Of a DNA stretch of 64,000 nucleotides, positions 1 to 9,773 are shown in pieces. Below the pieces are notes generated by a model, which was given only the letters and a program-made list of their open reading frames with translations, did no database searches and had not been told where the DNA came from. Position 1 is the first letter of the stretch. Every line of letters starts with the position of its first letter. The position numbers and the translations under genes were made by a program. This DNA comes from DASWLF01 sp963768765 (GTDB lineage: Bacteria > Desulfobacterota > Desulfobaccia > Desulfobaccales > 0-14-0-80-60-11), in assembly GCA_963768765.1 (NCBI GenBank), contig CAVYJK010000014.1:62001-126000 (forward strand), given 5' to 3'.

Positions 1-2885
1 TCTCAGGCGGCGCCATCGTGGACTTCATGATGAACAAGGTGTGCGCCGCCGGCACCGGCTCCTATCTGGAGGAGCAGGCGGAAAAACTGGGCATCTCCAT
101 CCGGGAGGAATTCGGCCGCCTGGCCCTGGAGAGCCAAAACCCGGTGCGCCTGGGGGAGCGTTGCACCGTGTTCATGGAATCGGACATCGTGCACCACCAG
201 CAGCGGGGCGCGGCCAAAGACGACCTGGTGGCGGGGCTCTCCTACTCCATCGTCCAGAACTACCTGAACAAGGTGGTGGAAGATCGCCCCATCGGCAGCC
301 GCATCTTCTACCAGGGCGCCACCGCGGCCAACCGCGGCATCGTGGCCGCCTTTCAACAGGTGTGCGGCAAACCCATCACCGTGCCGCCCCACCACGACGT
401 CACCGGGGCCATCGGCGCGGCCCTTTTGGCCATGCGGGAGCGGGACTGGCAGGAGTCCAAGTTCAAGGGCTTTGACCTGGCGGACCGGCATTACGAGGTC
501 TCTTCCTTTGAATGCAACGGCTGCCCCAACCACTGCGAAATCCGGCAGGTGCAGATCGAGGGCGAAAAGCCCCTGTTCTACGGCAGCCGCTGTGAGAAGT
601 ACGAAGTGGGCCGGACCCAGAAGCAGTACGACCTGCCCAACCTTTTGAGCGAACGGGAGGACTGGCTCTACGGGCCGGAGCCGCCCCGGGAGGGCAAGCG
701 CGGCCCCATCGGCATTCCCCGCACCATGTTCTTCCAGGAGCTGATGCCCTTTTTCCGGGCCTTTTTCGAGGACCTGGGCTTCACCGTGGTCTATTCGCAA
801 AAGACCAACAAGGCGGTGATCAACCAGGGGCTGGAAGCCCTGGCCGCGGAGCCCTGCTATCCCATCAAGGTGGCCCACGGACACCTCCTGGACCTGCTCA
901 AGGCCGGGGTCAAGCGCATCTTTCTCCCCAGCGTCATCGACCTGCCCCATCCCCACCCCGAGGTCCAGGCCGGGGTGGTGTGCCCCATGGTGCAGTCCCT
1001 GGCCTACACCGCGCCCACGGCCATCGATTTTGCCCAATACGGGGCCAAGGTTCTGTCCCCGGTGCTCTATTTCGGCCGGGGCCACCGGATACTGCGCCGG
1101 GGTCTCAAAGACCTGGGGCGGGAACTGGGGGTCTCCATCTTCCAGGTGAACCGGGCCATGCGCCGGGGTCTGGAAGCCCAGCAGGCCTATTTAGGCCGGC
1201 TCTGGGCCCGGGGCCGGGAGATCCTGGACTCCCTGCCGGAAGGCCAACGCCTGATGGTTCTCATCGGCCGGCCCTACAACGCCTTCGATCCGGGCATGAA
1301 CCTCAACTTGCACCGCAAGCTGCGGCAATTGGGGGTGCTGGCCATGCCCATGGATTTCCTGCCGGTGGACGACGTTAAGGAGTTGGACGAAATCAAGCCC
1401 ATGTACTGGCGCTTCGGCCAGAAGATCCTGGGAGTGGCGGAGCTCATCCGGCAAGACCCCCGGCTGTACGGCATCTTCATCACCAACTTCGGCTGCGGTC
1501 CCGACTCTTTCATCGAGCACTTTTTCAAGGACCGGATGCGGGGCAAGCCCTATCTGGAGATTGAGATCGATGAGCACTCCTCCGACGTGGGGGCCATCAC
1601 CCGGCTGGAGGCCTTCCTGGACAGCCTGAAGAACGTGAAGGTCCAGCCGGCCCCGGCCCGGGTCTCCCCCTACCGCTATCGGGTTACCGGCGCCCTGAAG
1701 CGCAAGATCTATCTGCCCCCCATGACCGACCAGGCCCTGGCCCTGGTGGCGGCCTTCCAGGCCTGTGGCGGCGAGGCCGAGGCCCTGCCCGACTCCGACG
1801 AAGAGACCCTGGAGCTGGGACGCCGCCTCACCTCCGGCAAAGAGTGCTACCCCCTGATCCTCACCACCGGGGACCTGGCCAAGCTCACCCGGCGCCCGGA
1901 CTTCGACCCGGAGACCAGCGCCTTCTTCATGCCCGCGGCCAACGGCCCCTGCCGCTTCGGCCAGTACCACCGCTACCACCGCTTAATTTTGGATGAGTTG
2001 GGCTACCCCCAGGTGCCGGTCTATTCCCCCGACCAGAGCGAGGCCATGTACGATGAAGTGGGCATGGTGGGCGACGATTTCGACCGCATCGCCTGGCACG
2101 GGGTGGTGGCCATCGACCTGTTGGAGAAGAAGCTCCGGGAAGTCCGGCCCTACGAGCGCCGGGCCGGCCAGGCCGACCAGGTCTATGGGTATTATTTGCA
2201 GAAAACCTATGAGGCTTTAAGAGACCGGCAGGATCTGCTGCCAGTGCTCAAGGGAGCCCGGCGGGCCTTTGACGACATCGCCCTGGACCCCAACGGCGGC
2301 AAACCCGTGGTGGGCATCGTGGGCGAGATCTACACCCGGGCCAACCAGTTCTCCAACGAAAACGCGGTGCGGGAGATCGAGGCCCTGGGCGGCGAAGTCT
2401 GGATGCCGCCCATCGGCGAGTGGCTCCTGTACGTCACCCACTCTTCCAAGAAGAGCGCCATCGTGGCCCGGCGCTACCGCCAATTGCTGCAAGTCTGCAT
2501 CAAGGACCGCATCCAGAGAAAGGTGGAGCACAAGCTGGAGGAGGTCTTCCACGGCAGCATCAAGAACCTGAGGGAGCCGTCCATCCCCGAGACCCTGGAC
2601 TTGGCCAAGGACTACCTCCATCCCTCCTTCGAAGGCGAGGCCATTTTAAGCATCGGCAAGTCCCGGGACTTCGTGCGCAAAGGGGCGGCGGGGCTGGTGA
2701 ACATCATGCCCTTCACCTGTATGCCGGGCACCGTGGTCAACTCCCTGTTCAAGCGCTTCAGGGAGGAGCACGGCAACATCCCCTTCCTGAACCTGGCCTA
2801 CGACGGCCAGGAACAGACCCACAGCCGGACGCGGCTGGAGGCCTTCATGTACCAGGTGCGGCAGTTCAAAGAAAGACGCCGCTAA
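1..2885 (+). CDS. BcrA/BadFG/HgdC-type CoA-enzyme activase fused to DUF2229 (5' end outside window)
   Basis: The reading frame is already open at base 3, so the N-terminus lies left of the window; about 960 residues are visible. They begin inside the second half of an ASKHA ATPase domain (MNKVCAAGTGSYLEEQA, then a glycine-rich GATAANRG region). Next come a cysteine cluster (ECNGCPNHC, near base 510-530) that probably binds 4Fe-4S, a DUF2229 region (from about base 700), and a long C-terminal part with conserved cysteines resembling 2-hydroxyacyl-CoA dehydratase subunits. Family members are usually about 1,400 residues and use ATP to drive low-potential electrons into dehydratases or aromatic-ring reductases. 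No dehydratase or reductase subunit gene follows, so the partner is unknown. Cytoplasmic; a bidirectional terminator separates it from the next gene. Confidence 0.9.
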   Translation, partial: SGGAIVDFMMNKVCAAGTGSYLEEQAEKLGISIREEFGRLALESQNPVRLGERCTVFMESDIVHHQQRGAAKDDLVAGLSYSIVQNYLNKVVEDRPIGSRIFYQGATAANRGIVAAFQQVCGKPITVPPHHDVTGAIGAALLAMRERDWQESKFKGFDLADRHYEVSSFECNGCPNHCEIRQVQIEGEKPLFYGSRCEKYEVGRTQKQYDLPNLLSEREDWLYGPEPPREGKRGPIGIPRTMFFQELMPFFRAFFEDLGFTVVYSQKTNKAVINQGLEALAAEPCYPIKVAHGHLLDLLKAGVKRIFLPSVIDLPHPHPEVQAGVVCPMVQSLAYTAPTAIDFAQYGAKVLSPVLYFGRGHRILRRGLKDLGRELGVSIFQVNRAMRRGLEAQQAYLGRLWARGREILDSLPEGQRLMVLIGRPYNAFDPGMNLNLHRKLRQLGVLAMPMDFLPVDDVKELDEIKPMYWRFGQKILGVAELIRQDPRLYGIFITNFGCGPDSFIEHFFKDRMRGKPYLEIEIDEHSSDVGAITRLEAFLDSLKNVKVQPAPARVSPYRYRVTGALKRKIYLPPMTDQALALVAAFQACGGEAEALPDSDEETLELGRRLTSGKECYPLILTTGDLAKLTRRPDFDPETSAFFMPAANGPCRFGQYHRYHRLILDELGYPQVPVYSPDQSEAMYDEVGMVGDDFDRIAWHGVVAIDLLEKKLREVRPYERRAGQADQVYGYYLQKTYEALRDRQDLLPVLKGARRAFDDIALDPNGGKPVVGIVGEIYTRANQFSNENAVREIEALGGEVWMPPIGEWLLYVTHSSKKSAIVARRYRQLLQVCIKDRIQRKVEHKLEEVFHGSIKNLREPSIPETLDLAKDYLHPSFEGEAILSIGKSRDFVRKGAAGLVNIMPFTCMPGTVVNSLFKRFREEHGNIPFLNLAYDGQEQTHSRTRLEAFMYQVRQFKERRR

Positions 2886-2892
2886 GGGTTCA

Positions 2893-2960
2893 ATTGGGGA
2901 GGGGGCTAAGGGCAGAAGCCCTTACGCTTACCAAAAACTCCCTAATACCCCTCCCCCAAT
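2893..2960. repeat. Dispersed palindromic repeat, family C
   Basis: Arms ATTGGGGAGGGGG (2893-2905) and CCCCTCCCCCAAT (2948-2960) enclose a smaller GGGC/GCCC pairing. Similar G-run/C-run palindromes recur near 20305, 33180, 41690, 45440, 51635, 51755, 53940 and 55610, always between genes or at gene ends except in prmC. Confidence 0.75.
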
Positions 2961-2975
2961 CCCTTAAGAAAAACA

Positions 2976-3004
2976 AAAGGCAGGGCCAGTAGAGCCCTGC
3001 CTTT
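2976..3004. terminator. Bidirectional intrinsic terminator
   Basis: A perfect 11-bp stem (AAAGGCAGGGC at 2976-2986 with its complement at 2994-3004) encloses a 7-nt loop. The A-rich left and T-rich right ends let it work on both strands between the convergent activase and histidine kinase genes. Confidence 0.8.
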
Positions 3005-3038
3005 ATGCTTTTACGAATGCAGCCGTTTGTGAGGGCAA

Positions 3039-4377
3039 TTATGCCTCCACCTTCAAAAAGAAGGTTACCCGGGTGCCGTGGTGAGGTTCGCTCTCCAGGG
3101 TGATGGTGCCCTGGTGCGCCTCGATGATCTTCTGAGATATGGCCAGTCCCAGGCCACTGCCTTTGGCCTTGGTGGAAAAGAATGGTTGAAAAATCTTCTC
3201 CAGGAGCTCTGGAGGGATACCCTCGCCCGTATCGGAGATGTGCACCAATACCCGGTCTGCCTCCCGGCCGCTGACAATGGTTAAGGTTCCGCCATGAGGC
3301 ATAGCTTCGATACCATTTTGGGCAATATTCAAGATTACCTGGCGTAAGTGGACCGGGTCAAACTGGACGGGAGGGAGATTAGGGTCCAGTTCCAGCCGTA
3401 ACGTTATGTCCCTTTCCTGGATAATCGGTTCTAAGCGGTGGCAGGTCTCTTGGATTAACGCATTAAGGTCTCCAAGGCGCTTTTGGGGTTCAGATATCTT
3501 GGCATAGCCGCCCACTTCGGCGAGAAAACCCTCTAAACCCTGAACCTCGTCCACCATGATCTGGAGCTTTTCCTTAATCTTTTCAGGGTCTCCAATAGGA
3601 TCTTTGAGAACCTGGCGGGCAAAGCCGCCGATGAGCATCAAGGGGTTCTTGATTTCATGGCTGATATGGGCCGCCATTCTCCCCAGGGCCGACAAGCGTT
3701 CACTGCGTAAGAGTTCCTCCTCCAAGCGCTTCCGTTCCCGCAGGTCTCGAAAATGTCCGACCACGCCGACTTCGCGGCCATCTTCATAGATAATCCGGGC
3801 AGTCAACCAGATAGGTATCAGCGTGCCGTCTTTGGTGGCGGACCATAGTTTCATAATTCTCTAAGATGCCTTCTCCCCCTAAAGTGGGGTTCAGGATGTT
3901 CAATTTGATTTCCCGAGCCACGCTGGGAGGATAGAGTTCCCGGACATTCATTTTCCCCAGGACATCTTCCCGATTATAACCAAAGATTTTCGCGGCGGTC
4001 TCATTGAAGATGAAAATATTTCCTCTCAAATCGTTGGCAATTATGCCATCCATACAAGTTTGCATCAGTTGCCGCCGTAACATCTCCTCTGACCTCTTGA
4101 TGGAGCGAAAAAGAGGCGCAATGCTGGCTACGCCAGCTACCATCAATATTGACACCGCCAGCGCCACCAGTTCGGTGGTTTGCTCCAAAGGGGTGGGCGA
4201 CTCCCAAAAGAGCAATTGGTAAAGGGTGAGACCGCGACGCAAGGCCATGAGACAAATGGCTGAGGCAATCAGCACCCAGGCCGGCGTTTTCTTGGTGACC
4301 CAAACCAGTCGCAAGGCCAGAAATGCCGCAGTAAATTGCAGCAATATTGATAATATGAGAATAAATATTAAAAGCAT
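3039..4377 (-). CDS. Membrane PAS-domain sensor histidine kinase, frameshifted
   Basis: Two overlapping frames together make one kinase. The first (from 4377) has three hydrophobic segments in the first 90 residues, then a PAS domain (IIANDLRGNIFIFNETAAKI). The second finishes the PAS fold (KDGTLIPIWLTARII) and carries the phospho-acceptor helix (MAAHISHEIKNPL), the ATPase N-box (NIAQNGIEAMP) and the G boxes (DTGEGIPPE, GSGLGLAIS). The frames meet at 3834-3841: removing one base there gives ETMVRTKDGTLIP, the usual PAS spelling. The gene is therefore either a recent one-base mutant or a sequencing error. No response regulator is adjacent; the nearest is the lone receiver at 12240. Signal unknown. 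Confidence 0.85.
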
Positions 4378-4509
4378 TTTGAATTTTGTATTAAATTATA
4401 GGCAATTTTGTCCTATCTCATTTTATTACTTTGATAAATCAGTCTTAATTTAATTATTTTACGATAATTTGCAATTGATATTGTCCGGTTTTCCACCACG
4501 AATCTTTCT

Positions 4510-5289
4510 TTACTCTCCTTTGAACACCGGCGGTCGCTTCTCCAAAAAGGCCTTTTGCCCTTCCCGGTAGTCCTGGCTGTCGTACACCAGCCGCCGCAGC
4601 CCCTGGATGCGCTCGAAGGTCTCCGGGTTGAGCGGCAGGGCGTTGGCGAAGATGCGCAACTGCTCTTTCATCACCGAGATGCTGATGGGAGAGTTGGAGG
4701 CAATTTTGCCGGCCATCTCGTAGGTAAAACTCTCCAATTCCTCCACTGCCACCAGATGATTGAGGATACCGGCCTGGTGGGCCCGGGCCCCGCTGATGGG
4801 CAGGGCGGTGAAGAACATTTCCCTGGCCAGGGGCATCCCCAGCATGTTAATGATATGAAGAATTCCCGTGGGATTGTAAGGCACTCCCAGCCTGGCCGGG
4901 GTGATGGCAAAGGAAGTCTTTGCCGTGCCGATGAGGAGGTCGCAGACGAAGGCCAGCTCGCAGGCGCCCCCCCAGACGGTCCCTTCCAGCATGGCGACAA
5001 CCGGGGCCGGGCAGTGCTGAATGGCCCGGATGGCCTGCTCCAGGGGGTCGTAGTAAGACAGCGGGTCCCGTCCCGGTTTGGGAAACTCCGTGACGTCGTG
5101 GCCCACGGACCAGACGTTGGCCCCCTTTTCGGCCCGCAGGACCACCACCCGGGCCTGTTGGTAGATCAGCTCGTTTAAAGCCTGGATCAGGTCGTGGATG
5201 AAGGCCCGGCTCAGGGCGTTGCGCTTCTGGTAATTATTAAAAGTGAGGGTGCCGATGGAATCCTTGAGGTCCATCAAGATCAACGCCAT
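4510..5289 (-). CDS. scpB: Methylmalonyl-CoA decarboxylase (crotonase family)
   Basis: The 259 residues align along their length with E. coli ScpB/YgfG as I remember it: NALSRAFIHDLIQAL, SVGHDVTEFPKPGRDPLSY, EGTVWGGACELA, LGVPYN and the C-terminal YREGQKAFLEKRPPVF. Family members decarboxylate methylmalonyl-CoA to propionyl-CoA, and the GHD and EGTVWGG segments form the CoA-thioester oxyanion site. The start at 5289 is preferred because AGGAGGT sits just upstream; an in-frame extension to 5388 has no ribosome site and no family similarity. It stands alone between the kinase and priA, so a link to propionate or succinate metabolism is inferred. A general enoyl-CoA hydratase is the less likely alternative. 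Confidence 0.88.
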   Translation of the reverse strand: MALILMDLKDSIGTLTFNNYQKRNALSRAFIHDLIQALNELIYQQARVVVLRAEKGANVWSVGHDVTEFPKPGRDPLSYYDPLEQAIRAIQHCPAPVVAMLEGTVWGGACELAFVCDLLIGTAKTSFAITPARLGVPYNPTGILHIINMLGMPLAREMFFTALPISGARAHQAGILNHLVAVEELESFTYEMAGKIASNSPISISVMKEQLRIFANALPLNPETFERIQGLRRLVYDSQDYREGQKAFLEKRPPVFKGE

Positions 5290-5465
5290 GCTGACCACCT
5301 CCTGGGTGTTTGCCCCATAAGGGTTAAGAAGTGACGGGAGAATGTCGTATAATAGTATATCCTCAAAATATCGGCAAAATTTCGGCAAATGGTAACACCC
5401 GGACGAGCCCAGTCAAGATTTTTCCCATTATTAAAATGCTGCAAGCCTTTTGAATATAGGCCAAA

Positions 5466-7723
5466 GTGAGCAAGCCGGCGCCGCCAGAACATCCAGCCTC
5501 CAGCCGCCCGGACTTATGGGAAGTGGCGGTGGCCCTGCCCCTTTTCCAGGCCCTGACCTATCGCCTGCCGCCGGACCTGGAGGATGCCGCCCGGGTGGGC
5601 AGCCTGGTCCAGGTGCCGGTGGGACGCCAACAGGTGACGGGATATATTCTGGGGCCGTCAGAGGCGCCGCCGGGTGTGAGGGTCCGGGAGGTGCGGGCGG
5701 TCCTGGACCCGGTGCCCCGCTTCGGCCCGGAGCTGGTGCCCCTCTTCCGCTGGCTGGCCGACTACTACCAATACCCCCTGGGGGAGGCCTTGAGCCACAT
5801 CATCCCCGGGGGACGCGGCTCCCCGGCCCTCGCCACGAGACCCTGGCCGTGGCCCGGCCCCAAGAGGAGGCCGCACCGCCCGGGCGCCTGGGGCCCCGGT
5901 CCCGGGCCATCCTGGATTATCTCCTTAAGGCAGGCGCCATCCCCATCAAGGAGCTGGATGTCCTCTTCCCCGGGTGCCGCCCCATCCTGAGGCGCCTGGC
6001 GGGCAAGAAGTTAGTTTTCCTGGAGAAACAGCCGCAGTGGCGCGACCCCCTGGAAGGCCGGCCCCCGGCCCTGGAAGAAGCCCCCCTGACCCTGGTGCCG
6101 GAGCAGGAGGAGGCCCGGGCCGCCATCGTGGAGGGCATCGCCTCCGGCGCCTTTGTCCCCTTCTTGCTGCACGGGGTGACGGCCAGCGGCAAAACGGAGG
6201 TCTACCTGGCCGCGGCCCAAGAGACCCTGGCCCGGGAGCGCCAGGTGCTGGTCTTGCTCCCGGAGATCGCCCTCACCCATCCCGTGGCCCAGGCCTTCCG
6301 CCGGCGCTTCGGCAACCGGGTGACGCTGCTGCACAGCGGCCTCTCGGAAGCCTCCCGCCTGGACCAGTGGCGGCGTATCGTTCTGGGAGAGGTGGACATC
6401 GTGGTGGGGGCCCGGTCCGCGGTCTTCGCCCCCCTGCCCCGGCTGGGACTCATCGTGGTGGATGAGGAGCACGACCCCTCCTACAAGCAGGAAGGGGGCC
6501 TCCCGTACCAGGCCCGGGACGTGGCCCTGTACCGGGGGAAGCTGGCGGCCGCCACGGTGGTCTTGGTGTCCGCCACTCCCCAGGTGACCACCTTTTATCA
6601 CGCCCGGCAGGGCAAGTACCGCTACCTCAATCTCTGCCGCCGGGTCACGCCCCAATCCCTCCCCGAGGTGCATCTCATCAACCTCAAGGTGCAGCGGGGC
6701 GACAAAAGTTTCAAGGTCATCTCCCGGCCGCTGCTGGCGGCCCTTACCGAAACCCTGTCCCGCCGGGAGCAGGCCCTGTTGTTTTTGAACCGCCGGGGCT
6801 ACGCCTCCGCCCACTTCTGCCTCTTTTGCGGGGAAGTCTTCCAGTGCCGCCAGTGCAGCGTGGCCCTGACCCACCACCACGCTCAGGACCGGCTCATCTG
6901 CCATTACTGCGGCTACACCGCCCCGGTGCCGGAGCGCTGCCCCCGGTGCCAGGCCACCGCCATCAAGCGCTACGGGGTGGGGACCGAAAAGGTGGAGGCC
7001 GAAGTACGGCGGCTGCTCCCCACTGCCCGGGTGGCCCGCCTGGACCGGGACACCGCGCCCCACAGCGGCCGGGCCCTGAAGGTGCTGGAAAGCTTCGCCG
7101 CGGGAGAACTGGACATCCTGGTGGGGACCCAGATGATCACCAAGGGGCACCACTTCCCCCGGGTTACCCTGGTGGGCGCCATCGCCGCGGACCTGAGCCT
7201 GTTTTTCCCGGAATACCACGCCGGGGAGCGCACCTTCCAGCTGCTCTCCCAGGTGGCGGGCCGGGCCGGCCGGGGGGAGGCCAGGGGCCGGGTGCTCATT
7301 CAGACCTACCACCCGGAGCACTATATCTTTCAGGCGGTTAGGGACCAGGATTACCTGGGATTTGTGGAGCGGGAACTGGCCGGTAGGCGGGAGCTGGCGT
7401 ACCCTCCCTACACCCGGTTGGCCCTGGTGCGCCTGAGCGGCCCGGCGGAGGAGACCGTGGCCCGGGAGGCCCGGCGCCTGGCCGGGGATTTGCAGACCTT
7501 TCTCACCCGGGAGCAGGAGGGCTGGGGCCGGCAAATCCGGGTTCTGGGCCCGGCGCCCGCGAGTTTGGCCAGACTGCAGGGCCGGTTTCGGTGGCAAATC
7601 CTGCTCAAGAGCTACGGCCGCGAGCCTCTGGCCCGGGTCTTGCTTTACCTGCGTGAGGCCTGGACCACCTCCCGGGCCCACCTCAGCCTCACCCTGGACG
7701 TGGACCCATTAAGCTTGCTCTAA
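5466..7723 (+). CDS. priA: Primosomal replication restart helicase PriA, one-base frameshift
   Basis: PriA reloads the replicative helicase at stalled forks. The N-terminal 3'-DNA-binding domain (LFQALTYRLP, LADYYQYPLGEALSHIIPGG) reads from a GTG at 5466. The rest reads one frame back: winged helix (RSRAILDYLLKAGAIPI), Walker A (GVTASGKTEVY, with A where G is usual), DEEHD box, two zinc-binding cysteine sets (CLFCGEVFQCRQC and CHYCGYTAPVPERCPRC) and the helicase C-terminal motifs (GTQMITKGHHFP, QVAGRAGRG). The switch is at the run of five G at 5808-5812; a sixth G would restore IIPGGTRLPG. Total length of about 750 residues fits the family. The start is uncertain because no good ribosome site is visible. 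Confidence 0.9.
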
Positions 7724-7929
7724 GTGGCCATCAGCTTCAGCTTTCAGCCCAGACCAGGGATTGGCGAAGATGACCCGATGTAGGGTGGGCACCGGGGGGC
7801 GCTAAAGAAGCCGCGGCCAAAACCTCCTGAATGACCTGGGAATGCGGACTGGATGCCGGAGAATTTCGCCCCCACGACCCCCCGGCGTCTTGCCCCGGGA
7901 GCAAAAATAAGATAAATTTGCCCTAAGGT

Positions 7930-8007
7930 GCGCCCGTAGCTCAGACTGGATAGAGCAACGGACTACGAATCCGTGTGTCGGAGGTTCGAATCCTCTCGGG
8001 CGCGCCA
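7930..8007 (+). tRNA. tRNA-Arg (anticodon ACG)
   Basis: A full cloverleaf can be folded: acceptor GCGCCCG/CGGGCGC, D stem GCTC/GAGC, anticodon stem ACGGA/TCCGT with loop CTACGAA, T arm GGAGG-TTCGAAT-CCTCT, and an encoded CCA. The anticodon ACG (read as ICG) decodes CGN arginine codons. Its 3' end is duplicated at 10839, which marks it as an integration site. Confidence 0.96.
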
Positions 8008-8020
8008 GTGATTTCAGGGG
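7997..8020. repeat. Putative attL: tRNA-Arg 3' end, left direct repeat
   Basis: These 24 bases (last 11 of the tRNA plus 13 downstream) recur exactly at 10839-10862. Such duplications are the usual footprint of site-specific integration at a tRNA gene. The sequence between the copies is visibly AT-richer than both flanks. Confidence 0.75.
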
Positions 8021-8064
8021 GTTAGCTGAAATTGGCCAACCCTTTTTTATTCTATAAAAGAATA

Positions 8065-8085
8065 TTTATCCCACTTTTATCCCAC
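8065..8085. repeat. Tandem TTTATCCCAC direct repeats beside the attachment site
   Basis: Two identical 10-bp repeats (8065-8074 and 8076-8085) are separated by one base, 45 bases inside the left repeat. Short direct repeats here are typical integrase arm-type binding sites. That role is inferred from position only, since no integrase gene remains. Confidence 0.4.
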
Positions 8086-8271
8086 CTCCAACATGACGCC
8101 GCTAGGGGTTAATAGGCCGCCGATCCGCCAAGAATTTGCACATATGGGGGACAGGTAAAAATCTGGTAAACTGACCTTATCGGCTCAATTTGTGCTATCC
8201 TGCCTTCCTAAAGACAATTCAGATTTAAAATGGGGAACTTTTCGTGGTTAAACTCGGGGAAAGAGGCAACC

Positions 8272-9024
8272 ATGAAGCTTAAATATGGCATTAACAACCT
8301 TGGAATCTCTATTGGCGTTGAGACAGACGGCACTCCCGCCAAGGACAGAGTTCGTAAGCCTCCCGACCAAGTGAAGCCCTCTGGCTTCTACGTATACGGA
8401 CACTACGACCTTAATGGTTCGCTGTTCTATGTGGGAAAGGGTATTGGTAAACGCGCATGGGCCAAAGAAAGGCATCCTCTCTGGGAAAGATATGTGAATC
8501 ACCACCTCTCCGGCAAGTATGAGGTCAGGATAATCGCCGACAGCATGACCACTGAAGAAACAGAGAAACTCGAAGCTGAGCTTATTGCAAAGCATAGCGA
8601 CCATCTTGTGAATTGGCAAAACATGGGGCGGAAAACTGACCTTAAGCTGCTTGAGCACTACCATGTATTGCGCGACGCGAATCGAAGGCTCATCCAGGAA
8701 ACCAAAGCTCTGGAAAGCACGGAACCAGAGTTAGCCGTTGAGCAATATAAAAAGGCCATTGAGAAAACAACCGAATATGCATTTCTCGATTTTGAGCAGG
8801 GTCTTGTTGGCCAATTACTCCGGGAAGAAACAAATGAGCTTGGGAGAAACGGCGAACTCGAAGCACTTGATCGTCTTACACTCTGTCTAATCAAATTGGG
8901 AAAGGCATCTGAGGCAGCAGACCGGACCGCGGCATACTTTTCTCGTTTTAAACGCGATTTACTTCTGAAGTCGATTGAAATAATTAATAAACGCATTGAG
9001 AAGGCGTTACATCGTTCCCGATAA
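8272..9024 (+). CDS. GIY-YIG family nuclease (LEM3-like) with helical C-terminus
   Basis: About 250 residues. Residues 35-120 look like a GIY-YIG nuclease of the LEM3 type: GFYVYGHYDLNG gives the GIY strand, LFYVGKGIGKRAW the YIG strand and catalytic Arg, and EETEKLEAELI the likely metal-binding Glu. The C-terminal half is helical with a tetratricopeptide-like stretch (ALDRLTLCLIKLGKASEAA). I prefer the ATG at 8272, which follows AAAGAGG; the ATG at 8230 lacks a ribosome site. It lies in the AT-rich island inserted at tRNA-Arg, so a role in DNA cleavage by a mobile element or in defence is inferred. The substrate is unknown. Confidence 0.6.
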   Translation: MKLKYGINNLGISIGVETDGTPAKDRVRKPPDQVKPSGFYVYGHYDLNGSLFYVGKGIGKRAWAKERHPLWERYVNHHLSGKYEVRIIADSMTTEETEKLEAELIAKHSDHLVNWQNMGRKTDLKLLEHYHVLRDANRRLIQETKALESTEPELAVEQYKKAIEKTTEYAFLDFEQGLVGQLLREETNELGRNGELEALDRLTLCLIKLGKASEAADRTAAYFSRFKRDLLLKSIEIINKRIEKALHRSR

Positions 9025-9248
9025 TAACATTCGGGGAATGAGAAAAAACACGGGAACTTATTATGAAGAAGGAAACAAGTCTGCTTTCAGGGTGTTATAC
9101 TGATAAAATGGGAGGTGGAAAAAACCTCTCTCCTAATTTTCAAAGGGCATATTCACGCGTCATGATCGGGGCCGAATAAACTGGTGCGCTGTTTACCAGC
9201 CCCTCCACCGAGTCGTTAGATATATCCATGCGCAAGCGGGAGAATAAT

Positions 9249-9773
9249 ATGGCGTTTGTACCATCACCAGAGAAGATTAAAGATATCGTAAGGCGAAGGC
9301 TGTTGTCATTACCTATTGCCGTTAAAGCTGGTTTTCCATCTGTGCTTACCCGAGAACCCGTGAGCTGGTTATCCTTCGGGGACGATAAGTTACTGGGTTT
9401 GATTTTTATCGATACAGCTGATCAGGAAAGAATTCAACTCTATAAAGAGAGAAATATTCAGCCTTTTCCTGGTTTAATAACTACTGATAAAAGTCTTCCT
9501 GCTGGAATTAGATTGGAGAATAGTCGAAATAATACCTTTTCTAATTGTTCGGTGGTAAACTCGATATCTTTTTCGATAGGTCCAGATTGTACTGCTGTAA
9601 TATCGGATCACTCGCAGATTCTCACAGGAACCGACATTGGCGACATTGAATATACAGTTCGTCTGGCTTATATAGTTTCATTTGGAATTGAGATCACATA
9701 TGAAAACGTATATGAATACCTTGAAGACCTAATAGCTTATTCCATAAAGCAATGGAGGCACACAAATGGCTGA
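9249..9773 (+). CDS. Unknown protein, first gene of a two-gene island unit
   Basis: No family is recognised in these 174 residues. The start at 9249 follows GGGAG at a good distance. The sequence is mixed alpha/beta with no signal peptide or membrane segment. A hydrophobic strand (LLGLIFIDTAD) sits near the middle, and a tyrosine-rich helix near the end (YENVYEYLEDLIAYSIKQW) could be an interaction surface. The last 8 bases overlap the start of the next gene, so the two are translationally coupled and probably work together. Codon use is AT-rich, unlike the flanking core genes, which suggests transfer. A partner, immunity or regulatory role for the downstream nuclease-like protein is plausible but unproven. 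Confidence 0.6.
   Translation: MAFVPSPEKIKDIVRRRLLSLPIAVKAGFPSVLTREPVSWLSFGDDKLLGLIFIDTADQERIQLYKERNIQPFPGLITTDKSLPAGIRLENSRNNTFSNCSVVNSISFSIGPDCTAVISDHSQILTGTDIGDIEYTVRLAYIVSFGIEITYENVYEYLEDLIAYSIKQWRHTNG

Noticed and set aside
3..1085. Minus-strand frame of 360 residues opposite the activase gene
   Set aside because: Low-complexity Gly/His/Leu composition typical of the antisense of GC-rich genes; the plus strand has clear domains. Similar long antisense frames at 6011-7681, 37690-39018 and 57046-58848 were rejected for the same reason.
5800..5815. Programmed frameshift in priA
   Set aside because: No slippery heptamer or downstream structure stands out, and the same type of one-base loss or gain affects many unrelated genes here.
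9025..9248. Complete attC site between the GIY-YIG gene and the two-gene unit
   Set aside because: GTTAGAT is present at 9215 but no matching RYYYAAC partner or pairing stem was found upstream.
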